From DASXIF01 sp036498145 (GTDB lineage: Bacteria; Actinomycetota; Actinomycetes; Mycobacteriales; Jatrophihabitantaceae), in assembly GCA_963708625.1 (NCBI GenBank), contig CAVPSV010000004.1, forward strand, positions 310,001 to 374,000: a DNA stretch of 64,000 bases, in the 5' to 3' direction. This document shows, one piece after another, positions 35,731-44,674 of this stretch. Within the stretch, counting starts at the first letter, position 1; each line of letters opens with the position of its first letter. The translations under genes and the position numbers were made by a program. Under the pieces are notes generated by a model. It ran no database searches. It saw nothing but the letters and a program-made list of their open reading frames with translations, and was not told the origin of the DNA.

Positions 35731-37173
35731 TCATTCTTTGGCGAGCAGGGCGAGTTCCTCGCGCAGCCATTGGATGAGCAGGTGCAGATCGGGCATCCGG
35801 TCCCGATCGGCGATCAGGCCGAAGTCCAGATGACCGCAATAGCTCATCACGGTGATGTTCAGTCCCATGCCGTCGGTGATCACCGAGATCGGATAGTTCG
35901 CGACCAATCGCGCGCCGGCCAGGTAGAGCGGCAGCTGCGGCCCGGGCACGTTGGAGATCACCAGATTCCAGGGCGGGCGACCCGCGGCCGAGGTGGCCAG
36001 CGCGAACGTCGAACGTGCGGCCAGGGCGAATACCGCGGGCGGGATGAAATGGTTGGCGTCCTGCAACAGCTCCGCCGGCAGCGCGCGGTGGCGTTGCTTC
36101 ATGTCGCCGAGCGCGTCGTGCGTCAGGCGCAACCGCTCGACCGGATCCGCTACCTGGGTGAACAGCGGCGTGGTCTGCAGCATGATCCGGTTGCCGTAGG
36201 TACCGGTCTGTTCTTCGGTGCGGACCGAGATCGGGATCTGTGCCACCAACGACTCGGCCGGCAGCGCGTCGTGTTCGATCAACCAGCGCCGCACCACACC
36301 CGCACACAGCGCGACGACGACGTCGTTCACGGTCGTCCCGTACCGATCCTTGACCGCCTTGACGTCGGCGAGGCTCAACTGCCCGAAGGCAACCTTGCGA
36401 TGCCCCGAAACGCGGCCGGAGAACGGGGTGCGCGGCGCGGGCAGTCCCGGCAAGCTCTTGTGCCGCGGCTTGCGCAGCGCCACCTCCCGGGTGCGCTTGA
36501 CCACCTGGCCGAACGTGCCGACGCCCGGCACCACCGCCAGCGAGCGCACCTCGGCCAGATTCGGTAGCGCGGCCGGCGCCGAGCGGGCAAAGCGCACCGG
36601 GAACTTCAGTGCACCGACCACCCCGCGAACAAGCATCTCGCCGCTACCGGGCATGCGGTCGAAGCGAGATGACGGTTCCGGCACCTCGCGACCCTCGGGC
36701 GTCAGGTCCAGCAGCGAGGCCATGATCTCGGCCCCGGACAGACCGTCCACCACCGCGTGATGGATCTTCGTCAGCACCGCGGCGTGGCCGTCCTCCAGAC
36801 CCTGGATCAGGTACAGCTCCCACAACGGTCGCCGGCGATCAAGCGGCCGCGCGACGATGCGCGCCACCTGTTCGGCGAGCTGCGCCTCGTTGCCCGGGGC
36901 GGGCAGCGCGATCTCCCGCACGTGGAACTCCAGATCGAAGTCCGGGTCGTCCACCCAATAGGGGTAGTCGAGATTCAACGGAACCTCGGCCAGCCGCCAC
37001 CGCAACGGCGGGACCAGCGGCAACCGCTGTCCGATCAGCTCCTGCACCGCGGCCAGATCGAGACCACCCGGACGAGTGGACGGATCGAGAATGGCCAATC
37101 CACCGACATGCCCGTATTGCGAGGCAGTCTCCATGGCGAGAAATTGCGCATCGAGGCTGGTCAGCTGCCGCAT
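35731..37173 (-). CDS. Wax ester synthase/diacylglycerol acyltransferase (WS/DGAT)
   Basis: 480 residues. Active-site motif HHAVVDG, preceded by RPLWELYLIQGL, and later NDVVVALCAGVVRRW and PPWNLVISNVPGP, all standard for actinobacterial WS/DGAT. The enzyme esterifies acyl-CoA with diacylglycerol or fatty alcohol for storage lipid. ATG at 37173 starts MRQLTSLDAQF, matching the family N-terminus. Stands alone between oppositely oriented genes. Confidence 0.92.
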   Translation of the reverse strand: MRQLTSLDAQFLAMETASQYGHVGGLAILDPSTRPGGLDLAAVQELIGQRLPLVPPLRWRLAEVPLNLDYPYWVDDPDFDLEFHVREIALPAPGNEAQLAEQVARIVARPLDRRRPLWELYLIQGLEDGHAAVLTKIHHAVVDGLSGAEIMASLLDLTPEGREVPEPSSRFDRMPGSGEMLVRGVVGALKFPVRFARSAPAALPNLAEVRSLAVVPGVGTFGQVVKRTREVALRKPRHKSLPGLPAPRTPFSGRVSGHRKVAFGQLSLADVKAVKDRYGTTVNDVVVALCAGVVRRWLIEHDALPAESLVAQIPISVRTEEQTGTYGNRIMLQTTPLFTQVADPVERLRLTHDALGDMKQRHRALPAELLQDANHFIPPAVFALAARSTFALATSAAGRPPWNLVISNVPGPQLPLYLAGARLVANYPISVITDGMGLNITVMSYCGHLDFGLIADRDRMPDLHLLIQWLREELALLAKE

Positions 37174-37343
37174 GCCGTCCACCGTGTCCCGCGACGCGCC
37201 ATCTGTCCAGCGAGGGTGGTGGTGGGCTAGCACTCCTCCCGAACATGGGGCTGACTTCCTGGTGCCGGGCAATCAGCGCGAACAGACTGTGCGGATGGCG
37301 ACGTCGCGCTCGGCGCACGCGCAGCTGCCGGCCGGGTGAGCCG

Positions 37344-39884
37344 ATGTCGCTGCGGTTCGGCTGGTACGGCCTGCGCGTCAACCTGCGCCGGCGCCTGGGC
37401 GGCTTGCTTGCCGTGGTCCTGCTCGTCGGACTGATCGGCGGCACCGCGATGGCCTCGATCGCCGGCGCCCGGCGCACCCAGTCGTCATACCCCGAGTTCC
37501 TGCGCAGCACGAACCCGTCCGCCCTGGTGGTGTCGTCCTTCGGCGCCAACACGTCGCCGTCCTCGAGCAACGCCGCCAACACCGTGACCGAGCAGAGCAT
37601 GGCGCGGCTGCCGGATGTCGCCTCGGTCCGCAGCGTGATCGCGTTCACCAGCCTGCCGCTGGACGCATCGGGCAAGCCGGACCCGACGAACGTCCCGATG
37701 CTCGCGGCTGCAGGCAGCTTCGACGGGCTGGCATTCACACAGGACCGGGTCGCGGTACGGCACGGACGATTACCGAACCTGGCTCGATCGGATGAGTTCG
37801 TTTCGACGGTCGACGGTGCGCACCTGCTCGGGATGCAGATCGGCCAGGTGAAGTCGTTCGGGGTGTATACGTCCGCGCAGGCAGTGCTGCCGGGGTTCGG
37901 CACGGCTCGTGTCGCGCCCTACTACACGATCACCGCGCGGCTGGTCGGCACCGTGGTGCTGAACAACCAGCTGATACAGGACGACATCGACCGCTATCCG
38001 GCGTTCCTGTTCTTCACGCCGGCGACGACGCGGCACCTGCTCGCGGCGGCGAATGCCACGCTGTTCGGCCTGCAGTTGCGCCACGGCGATGCCGACGTGC
38101 CTGCGGTCGAGCAGGCGTTCGTACATTCCGTTCCCGCGGGTTCCACCTACGAGTTCCACGAAACGGCGAGCATCGAGGCGCGGGTCGAACGGGCACTGCG
38201 ACCGGAGAGCATCGCGCTCGGGGTCTTCGGCCTCATCGCCGGGGTGGCAGCCCTGGTCATCGGCATCCTCGCCTTGTCGCGCCAGCTGCAACGTGACGAC
38301 AACTCAGCCGCCGTGCTGCGCGCGCTCGGCGCGGGGCCGTGGCTGGGTGTCGCCGACCAGATGATCGGCCTGGTCGCGGCGATCGTACTCGGGGCGATCG
38401 CGGCGGGCGTCGTGGCCGTCGCGCTGTCCCCACTCGCCCCGGTCGGCCCGGTACGGCCCGTCTACCCCCACCCCGGTGCCTCGTTCGACGCCACGGTGAT
38501 CGGCCTCGGCGTGCTGGTCGTGGTCGTCGTCCTGGGTGGTTCGCTGGCCTTCCTGGGCTGGCGTTCGACGCGGCGAGGAGCTGTCGATCCGAATCGCGGC
38601 GCTTCGGCACGGCCGTCCGGCATCGCGCGCGCCGCGACGGCGGCGGGGTTGCCGGCCTCGGTCTGCGTCGGCATCCGCTTCGCACTCGAGACCGGCACCG
38701 GCCGGGTCGCGGTACCGATGCGCTCGGCCGCGGTGGGCGCGGTCCTCGCCCTGGTCACCGTAGTCAGCACGCTGACGTTCGGCAGCTCGCTGCACACGCT
38801 GGTCTCCCGCCCGGCGCTCTACGGCTGGAACTGGAACTACGTGCTGAACGCATCACAGGCCGTTCCAGCGCAAACACTGAAGGCGCTCGGTACCGATCCG
38901 GACGTGCTCGCCTGGGGTGACGCCACCGAAGCCGAGATGCAGCTGGACGGGCACAACGTGCCGGCGCAGATCATGACGCTGCCCGCGGCCGTCACCCCAC
39001 CGATTCTGACCGGGCACGCGCTGCAGGCCGGCAACCAGATAGTGCTCGGCGCCGCGACGCTGGCGGAGCTGCACAAGCGCGTCGGTGACGTAGTCACGCT
39101 GACCTACGGATCGCCGCAGAACGCACCGATCTACGTGCCGCCGACGCGACTGATCATTGCCGGGACGGCGGCGTTGCCGGCGATCGGCTACTCCAGCTTC
39201 ATCGCTGATCACACCTCGATGGGAGTGGGCGCACTCGTCTCGGACGCGATCGAGCCTGCGGCGTTCATCAAGGCGACGACCAACCCCGATCCGCTATTGA
39301 ACGGGCCGCAGTTCGCGATGGTGCAGCTGCGCCCGGGCGTCTCGGCCAAGGCCGGCCTGGCGGACCTGCAGCGCCTGTCCAATGCCGCGGACGCCGCCTT
39401 CGCCGCGGACCCGAACGCGGTCGGCAACACCGTGACGCCGCTCGGGGTGCAGCGGCCGGCCGAGATTGTGAACTATCGGTCCACCGGTAACACGCCGCTG
39501 CTGCTGGCAGCCGGCCTGGCCGGTGGTGCCACGCTCGCGCTCGGACTGACCATCGCATCGTCGGTACGTCGCCGCCGGCGCGATCTCGCGGTGCTGAAGG
39601 CGCTCGGTTTCACGCCGCGGCAGCTCGTCTCCGTCGTTGTCTGGCAGGCGATGGTGCCGGCACTCGTCGGCGTAGCCATCGGGGTTCCCGTCGGCATCGC
39701 CGCGGGCCGGCTGTTGTGGAATGCGTTCGCCCGGACGATCTTCGTCGTACCGGAGCCGAGCGTGCCGCTGCTCGGCGTCGTCATCGCGGCCGTCGCCTCG
39801 CTGGCGTTGGCCGCACTTGTCGCCGTTGTGCCCGGGCTGGTGGCCAGCCGGATCCCGATCGCAGAGGCCCTGCGGGCCGAATGA
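37344..39884 (+). CDS. FtsX-like ABC permease (orphan)
   Basis: About 846 residues with an N-terminal TM helix, a large extracellular domain (~35-280), three TM helices, a second extracellular domain (~460-690) and three more TM helices near the C-terminus; two FtsX/MacB-type modules (GVFGLIAGVAALVIGI, RRRRDLAVLKALGFTPRQL). No ATPase gene is adjacent on either side, unusual because such permeases need a LolD/MacB-type ATPase. Probably works with an ATPase coded elsewhere. Substrate unknown. The 170 nt upstream show nothing clear. Confidence 0.82.
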   Translation: MSLRFGWYGLRVNLRRRLGGLLAVVLLVGLIGGTAMASIAGARRTQSSYPEFLRSTNPSALVVSSFGANTSPSSSNAANTVTEQSMARLPDVASVRSVIAFTSLPLDASGKPDPTNVPMLAAAGSFDGLAFTQDRVAVRHGRLPNLARSDEFVSTVDGAHLLGMQIGQVKSFGVYTSAQAVLPGFGTARVAPYYTITARLVGTVVLNNQLIQDDIDRYPAFLFFTPATTRHLLAAANATLFGLQLRHGDADVPAVEQAFVHSVPAGSTYEFHETASIEARVERALRPESIALGVFGLIAGVAALVIGILALSRQLQRDDNSAAVLRALGAGPWLGVADQMIGLVAAIVLGAIAAGVVAVALSPLAPVGPVRPVYPHPGASFDATVIGLGVLVVVVVLGGSLAFLGWRSTRRGAVDPNRGASARPSGIARAATAAGLPASVCVGIRFALETGTGRVAVPMRSAAVGAVLALVTVVSTLTFGSSLHTLVSRPALYGWNWNYVLNASQAVPAQTLKALGTDPDVLAWGDATEAEMQLDGHNVPAQIMTLPAAVTPPILTGHALQAGNQIVLGAATLAELHKRVGDVVTLTYGSPQNAPIYVPPTRLIIAGTAALPAIGYSSFIADHTSMGVGALVSDAIEPAAFIKATTNPDPLLNGPQFAMVQLRPGVSAKAGLADLQRLSNAADAAFAADPNAVGNTVTPLGVQRPAEIVNYRSTGNTPLLLAAGLAGGATLALGLTIASSVRRRRRDLAVLKALGFTPRQLVSVVVWQAMVPALVGVAIGVPVGIAAGRLLWNAFARTIFVVPEPSVPLLGVVIAAVASLALAALVAVVPGLVASRIPIAEALRAE

Positions 39885-39898
39885 CCGCCGGCGCGCCG

Positions 39899-40567
39899 TT
39901 AACCGCGCGCTGTTGCGACTCGGCTCGGGATCCGATCGTGGCGGGCCACGAACGCCTCGACGTCGGGCGAGTCGATCTCGTCCCGGTGCCGTGCGATCTT
40001 CTCATCCGGCCAGTCCCACCAGGCGATCCGCAGCAGCGCCGCTCTGGTCGGCTCGTCGAAGCGGTACCTGATGTGCCGAATCGGATTGCCGCCGACGATC
40101 TCGAACGGCTCGACGTCGCGGGTCACCACCGCACGCGACGCGACGACGGCGCCGTGCCCGATGGTCACGCCGGAGAGCACCAGTGCCTCGAAACCGATGA
40201 GCACGTCGCTGCCGATCACGACCGGGCCGTTACTGCGCACCGACGACTGCGGAATCGCCAGCCGGCCGTCCGGGCGCAGATGCGCGTGCGCCACCCCAAC
40301 CCATTCCGGGTGATGCATTCCGCCGTGCAGGATGGTGGCGGAGTGCGCGATCGCGCTGTACCTGCCGACCGTGACGGGATCGCCGTCGTGGCGGTGGAAC
40401 TGGATCAGCCGCACATCAGCGGTCGTCGTGTCGTCATGCAGGATCCGGCGGCGCGGGTCGCCGGGAAAGTTGGCCTCCGGCCCGAAGATCCAGCGTTGCA
40501 CCCGGCGTCGAGCCGCGTCGCGCAGTCGCGCGCGAACTGAATGGCTGTGTATGCGTTCGGTTGCCAC
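39899..40567 (-). CDS. CatB-type hexapeptide acetyltransferase
   Basis: 222 residues. Left-handed beta-helix repeats (VIGSDVLIGFEALVLSGV, TIGHGAVVASRAVVTRDV) and the catalytic-His region ILHGGMHHPEWV, then GGNPIRHIRYRF. This is the xenobiotic (CatB/VatD) acetyltransferase layout. Substrate may be a sugar or an antibiotic; not deducible. GTG start. Converges with the FtsX gene 14 nt away. Confidence 0.8.
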   Translation of the reverse strand: MATERIHSHSVRARLRDAARRRVQRWIFGPEANFPGDPRRRILHDDTTTADVRLIQFHRHDGDPVTVGRYSAIAHSATILHGGMHHPEWVGVAHAHLRPDGRLAIPQSSVRSNGPVVIGSDVLIGFEALVLSGVTIGHGAVVASRAVVTRDVEPFEIVGGNPIRHIRYRFDEPTRAALLRIAWWDWPDEKIARHRDEIDSPDVEAFVARHDRIPSRVATARG

Positions 40568-40652
40568 ACCGGGACGTTAACCGGACGTAGCTGAGCCCGG
40601 GCGCCGCGTCTCAGCAGTGTGCCAACCCGCCGCGCATCGCGGCTCGGACGGC

Positions 40653-40901
40653 TCAGGCCGTCCGTCGCCGGCCGCTGCTCATCCAGGCCAGCACGAACGC
40701 GATCAGCGCAACAACTGCGGCAGCAATGCCGTGCTTGGTGTGATGGTGCGTGCTCCCGGACTGGTGGCCGGGGAAGAACGACGGCAGATGCCCAGCGGTC
40801 CGCGAGAAATACACGACTGCAATCACGGCAAGGACGACGCCGATGATCACCAGGAGCAGGGTCACCCAGACCGGCGCCAGACGGCGACCATTGCGAGCCA
40901 T
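40653..40901 (-). CDS. Small two-helix membrane protein
   Basis: About 82 residues. Two TM helices (VWVTLLLVIIGVVLAVIAVV and AAAVVALIAFVLAWM) joined by a His-rich loop (HQSGSTHHHTKH) that could bind metal. A basic tail follows. ATG at 40901 or GTG at 40943 are both possible, neither with a strong ribosome site. Unknown function. Confidence 0.55.
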   Translation of the reverse strand: MARNGRRLAPVWVTLLLVIIGVVLAVIAVVYFSRTAGHLPSFFPGHQSGSTHHHTKHGIAAAVVALIAFVLAWMSSGRRRTA

Positions 40902-40973
40902 TCGGGCAGCGTATGGAGCCGCCCATGCCGTCGCACTCGACACCCAGCACCCACACAGGCACGCCGAGAGGAA

Positions 40974-41303
40974 CTATTCTGCGAGGCCGAGAAACACGAT
41001 GAGCGCACGATCGAGCCTGATCAGATCGGCGTCCGGGAGCCGGCCGAGCTGATCCCGCAGATTCGCCCGCGGCATGGTGGTGATCTTGTCGACCATGATC
41101 ATGCTGGGCTGCTCGATCCCGGTGGCGGGAGTGGGCTGCACCGAGATCCGAGTCAGCGGGGCCTCGACCGGATTCGTCGTGAGCGGGCAGACGGTGACCG
41201 ACGTGGTGGCATCGAAGCGGTCATCCTGAACGATGACCACGGGCCTGGGCTTGCCGGTGTAGGCACCTCGCGCGGCGGCGACGCGAATATCGCCGCGGCT
41301 CAC
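40974..41303 (-). CDS. mazF: MazF/PemK-type toxin (mRNA interferase)
   Basis: 109 residues. Starts SRGDIRVAAARGAYTGKPRPVVIVQDD, the typical PemK/MazF start with the conserved Arg-Pro. Later VTVCPLTTN, and PSMIMVDKITTMPRANL with the basic and Ser/Thr residues of the RNA site. Expected to cleave mRNA at short motifs. GTG start overlaps the antitoxin stop by four bases. Confidence 0.9.
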   Translation of the reverse strand: MSRGDIRVAAARGAYTGKPRPVVIVQDDRFDATTSVTVCPLTTNPVEAPLTRISVQPTPATGIEQPSMIMVDKITTMPRANLRDQLGRLPDADLIRLDRALIVFLGLAE

Positions 41304-41524
41304 TCGGCCGAGGTCCCCTCATCGGACCAGTCGACGGAAATAGCGTCCACGAATTCCTGGTCGGCAGATTCGTACTCGCTGGCCGCAATTGCCGCCGACT
41401 GCCGGTGCGCCTCGGCCACAAATTCCGGCGCACGCACATCAGGCACCCAGATCTGGACCGGTCGCAGCCCCAACGCACGCAGCCGCTGCCGATGTTCTCG
41501 GACTCGTTCCCGCGTGGTCGCCAT
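41300..41524 (-). CDS. mazE: MazE-type antitoxin (DUF3018-like)
   Basis: 74 residues. Starts ATTRERVREHRQRLRALGLRP, a basic N-terminus that is probably the DNA-binding part, followed by VPDVRAPEFVAEAHRQS and an acidic tail (EYESADQEFVDAISVDWSDE) that should wrap the toxin. ATG at 41524. A perfect palindrome lies 10 nt upstream. Confidence 0.85.
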   Translation of the reverse strand: MATTRERVREHRQRLRALGLRPVQIWVPDVRAPEFVAEAHRQSAAIAASEYESADQEFVDAISVDWSDEGTSAE

Positions 41525-41533
41525 ACACCCAAT

Positions 41534-41545
41534 GTTACATGTAAC
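41534..41545 (-). promoter_or_regulatory. Perfect 12-bp palindrome, probable mazEF operator
   Basis: GTTACATGTAAC equals its own reverse complement. It ends 10 nt before the mazE ATG, overlapping any promoter -10 region. This fits the usual autoregulation of toxin-antitoxin operons. It is AT-rich in a GC-rich setting. Confidence 0.65.
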
Positions 41546-41668
41546 GGAGGCCGGAGACAACTGGCGTCGCAGCTCAAAGGGGGCGGACTGCTGCACCCGT
41601 CGTAATTATCAGCGGGTAGCGCTGTTGCGGCATTGTTAAGATGATCATTGGGCGCGTAGCGTTCAGGT

Positions 41669-42451
41669 ATGAAAACCCTGAGAGCCCCACGCGCCACATT
41701 GGTCGCGATCATTTCAGTATTCGGGCTCGTGATCAGCCTGCTGGCCGGCGGTGGCCTGGCCGGGGCCAACGTGCCGGGACCACCGGTGATCACCAACGTT
41801 CAGGCACCGACGGTGCAGTCCGTCGACCCGGGTCAGGTTGCGACGTTCCAGGCCATCGCCGACGAAACCGGCGTCGACCTCTCCGCTCCGCACGGCGTGA
41901 GTTGGCAGGTCTCCGCCGACCGAGGCACCACCTGGACGAACGTGGCCCCGTCCGCCGGTACCGTCACCGACTGCGCCCCCGGCACGAACGAGCTGTGCTC
42001 GCAGTTCTCGTTCACGGCCACCCTGCCGGAGAACCAAACGATCTATCGCGTCCTCTGGGCGTTCTACCTGTGCCAGCCCACCTGCCATCTGCTGACACAC
42101 GCCTCCCAGGCCGCCGTGCTGCTCGTGGGCACCGGCGAGCGAACCGTGGCGGTCACGAAGAACCCGTCCGATGCGACCGTGGCGCCTGGACAGTCCGCGC
42201 GATTCTCAGCCGCCGCCACCGGCAATCCCGCGCCGGTGGTGCAGTGGTACCAGCTGCCACTCGGGTCCGACCAGTTGGCTGCCGTCACGCTGCCGACCGG
42301 CCGGTCGACGACACTGGTCGTGCCCGCCGCGAACGCGGTGAACGGCACCCGTTACGAGGCGTACTTCCTCAACTGGCTCGGCCTCGGCACGCCATATCAG
42401 TCGCCGTCAACCGCCACCACCACGCTTGCGACCCTGACGGTCACGGGCTGA
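41669..42451 (+). CDS. Secreted protein with two Ig-like domains
   Basis: 260 residues. Signal peptide (TLVAIISVFGLVISLLAGGG, AGA). First beta domain ~38-150 with four Cys (DCAPGTNELC, CQPTCH), second ~155-260 of Ig-like type (VAPGQSARFSAAATGNPAPVVQWYQ, the F/W-Y core). No anchor, so released or loosely bound. Surface adhesin-like or carbohydrate-binding modules of this type are common. Function unknown. Confidence 0.72.
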   Translation: MKTLRAPRATLVAIISVFGLVISLLAGGGLAGANVPGPPVITNVQAPTVQSVDPGQVATFQAIADETGVDLSAPHGVSWQVSADRGTTWTNVAPSAGTVTDCAPGTNELCSQFSFTATLPENQTIYRVLWAFYLCQPTCHLLTHASQAAVLLVGTGERTVAVTKNPSDATVAPGQSARFSAAATGNPAPVVQWYQLPLGSDQLAAVTLPTGRSTTLVVPAANAVNGTRYEAYFLNWLGLGTPYQSPSTATTTLATLTVTG

Positions 42452-42624
42452 CGGGAACATCCGGATCGGCGGCAGGTCTCGACCAGCGGCGCGTGGGTGT
42501 CGATGGTGCGGGTGATCACACCCGAGCCCGCGCACGTCAACAAACGCGGGGGTCGGCGCGGACGTTCCTGAGAACGGACCCGTCGCGACACACAACGGTC
42601 ATCTGTCCGGGTGACCGTGGAGGC

Positions 42625-42789
42625 ATGAAGAAAGAACAACGACCCGTCGACCCGTCCCGCCACGATCTGTACCTCGCCAAGATCAACGATCTGATCGAGA
42701 ACGGGCAGGAGTCCCTGATCTGGGTTCTCGTCGACGAATTCGACGAGCTTCACCGCGCCGCGCCGGTCACGACCAGCAAGGCCGCCTGA
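42625..42789 (+). CDS. Small 54-aa soluble protein, unknown
   Basis: MKKEQRPVDPSRHDLYLAKI, then NDLIENGQESLIWVLVDEFDEL. A well-placed GGAGG lies 5' of the ATG. It is acidic, helical and lacks TM. CGGTCA (42597-42602) and TGACCG (42612-42617) form an inverted repeat just before it. I know no family. The preceding 173-nt gap after the Ig-like gene otherwise shows nothing clear. Confidence 0.5.
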   Translation: MKKEQRPVDPSRHDLYLAKINDLIENGQESLIWVLVDEFDELHRAAPVTTSKAA

Positions 42790-43022
42790 CACTCCGGCCC
42801 CGCCCCCATCGCCGGCCCCGCTCCGGCAATCGACCTGGCATGCGGTGCGCGCAGCATGCCCGCGCGGCGCTGCGCACACGGACACGCACACGCACACGCC
42901 CGGCGACCGCTCGGGTCGGCGGTGGGGCCATGTGCCGCCCGCCCGCAGAGGGCTAAGTTCGGTGAATGTGCGGGCTCGGATGATCTTGCTTGACCTAGGG
43001 AGCCGGTCCTCGGCGGGTTCTG
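42790..43022. other. Intergenic region before the NfeD gene
   Basis: 233 bp without a supported gene. It holds a CA/CG-alternating stretch around 42870-42900 and no clear promoter or hairpin pair that I could identify. Confidence 0.4.
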
Positions 43023-43277
43023 ATGGGTAGGCCGGAGGACTCGCCGGTCGGGCTCGCCGGCAGGATCGTGACGGCCACGCGCGGCGCGGCCGGCCCCGGC
43101 GAGGTGCAGCTTCGCATTCGCGGTGGCACCGAGATCTTCATCGCGCGCAGCAAGGATCCGTTGCCGGTCGGCGCTGCCGTCATCGTCCTGGACACGCTTG
43201 GTCCGCGGACCGTCGTCGTGTTTCCGTGGGCTGACCCAGTGGACAGCATCCTCGATCTCACCGATCCCCCAGCCTGA
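43023..43277 (+). CDS. NfeD-like OB-fold protein
   Basis: 84 residues, small beta-barrel only (GLAGRIVTATRG, VQLRIRGGTEIFIARSKDPLPVG, IVLDTLGPRTVVV). It resembles the soluble C-terminal domain of NfeD, which partners SPFH/flotillin proteins. The flotillin gene begins 13 nt later, so the pair is a typical NfeD-flotillin operon in which NfeD lacks its membrane part. Confidence 0.75.
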   Translation: MGRPEDSPVGLAGRIVTATRGAAGPGEVQLRIRGGTEIFIARSKDPLPVGAAVIVLDTLGPRTVVVFPWADPVDSILDLTDPPA

Positions 43278-43290
43278 AGGAGACATTGCC

Positions 43291-44628
43291 ATGTTCGGAT
43301 ATCACGTACCTGCGCCGGACGAGGCGATGCTCATTTCCGGAGGTGGCGCGCGCGGCGAGGCGCCATTTCGGGTGGTCACCGGTCGCGGCGCCTACGTCGC
43401 GCCGGTGTTCCGCAAGGTCCGGTTCATCACGCTGTCGATGTCGGAGTCCGAGGTCGAGGAGACGTGCGTGACCAAGCAGGGCATCGCGCTGCAGGTCAAG
43501 GCGGTCATCGCGTTCAAGGTGGGCAACGACATCGAGTCGATCGTCAACGCCGCGCAGCGGTTCCTGTCCGACCAGTCCCAGATGTCGGTGCTGACCGGAC
43601 GAATCTTCTCCGGGCACCTGCGCTCGATCATCGGCTCGATGACGGTCGAAGAGATCGTCACCGAGCGGCAGAAATTGGCCACCGAGGTCCTCGACGGCTC
43701 CAAGGACGAGATGGCCAAGATCGGTCTCACGGTCGATGCACTGCAGATCCAATCCATCGACGACATGGGCCTGGGCTACATCGCTGCGATGGCCGCGCCG
43801 CACAACGCGGCAATCCAGCGCGCCGCGAAAGTGGCGCTGTCCCAAGCCGATCAAGCGGCGGCCGAGGCACAGCAGGCATCGTTGCGCGCCCAGGCCGAAT
43901 ACATCCGGCAGACCGAAGTCGTGCAGGCTCAATACGCGGCCGACGTCGAGGCTGCGAAGTCCGCTGCGGCGGCGACGGCGGCCGCTGCGGCTCAGGAATC
44001 GGCCCGCAATCAGGCCAACTACGAGGCCGAGACGTCAGTGACCCGGTCCAAGGCGGCTCAGGTCTCGGCGGAGGCTCAGCAAGAGTCCGACCGCAATCAG
44101 GCGGACTTCGCGCGGCAGACGGCCGTCGCGAAGGCCCAGTTCGCCGCCGAAACCCAAGCCGCGCAGGCGAAGGCGGACCAGGCCGGCCCGTTGGCGCACG
44201 CGGTCGCTCAGCAGCAGGTGATCGACGCACAGACGGCGCTCGCCCAGCAGCAGGCCGAACTCGCGCGGCAGACGCTGGTCTCGACGGTGGTGCGACCGGC
44301 CGAGGCCGACGCGCAGAAGGTCAAGATCCTTGCCGCGGCCGACGCCGAGCGGACCAAGATCCTCGCCGAGGCGGCCCAGTCGCACAACCGGGTCGCGCTG
44401 GACCAGCAGATCATCACGCAGCTGCCACTCATCGTGGAGAAGGCTGCGCTAGGCCTGGCCGGAGCCAACCTCACCGTGCTGAACGGATCCGAGGGGATGA
44501 CCGAGGTCGTCTCGTCGCTGGTCGGCCAAGGCTTGGCCATCCTGGAGTCCGTCAAGCGTGGCGTGGGCAACTCCGTCGAACTCGAGGGCGAAAGGTCGCC
44601 GCGAACGCCGCGCCGCACCGAGCCGTAG
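43291..44628 (+). CDS. Flotillin-like SPFH/band-7 protein
   Basis: 445 residues, ATG after AAGGAG. N-terminal SPFH domain (~1-190: ISGGGARGEAPFRVVTGRG, VTKQGIALQVKAVIAFKVG, GSMTVEEIVTERQK). A long Ala/Gln/Glu-rich coiled coil (~190-390) with repeated EAQQESDRNQADFARQT-like units follows, then a short C-terminal domain (LVSSLVGQGLAILE). No TM helix, so membrane attachment is peripheral. Flotillins organise membrane microdomains and interact with NfeD proteins. Confidence 0.88.
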   Translation: MFGYHVPAPDEAMLISGGGARGEAPFRVVTGRGAYVAPVFRKVRFITLSMSESEVEETCVTKQGIALQVKAVIAFKVGNDIESIVNAAQRFLSDQSQMSVLTGRIFSGHLRSIIGSMTVEEIVTERQKLATEVLDGSKDEMAKIGLTVDALQIQSIDDMGLGYIAAMAAPHNAAIQRAAKVALSQADQAAAEAQQASLRAQAEYIRQTEVVQAQYAADVEAAKSAAAATAAAAAQESARNQANYEAETSVTRSKAAQVSAEAQQESDRNQADFARQTAVAKAQFAAETQAAQAKADQAGPLAHAVAQQQVIDAQTALAQQQAELARQTLVSTVVRPAEADAQKVKILAAADAERTKILAEAAQSHNRVALDQQIITQLPLIVEKAALGLAGANLTVLNGSEGMTEVVSSLVGQGLAILESVKRGVGNSVELEGERSPRTPRRTEP

Positions 44629-44674
44629 TCACCGAGCCGTAGTCACCGCCGTCACGAGCAGATAGCCGCACAGG

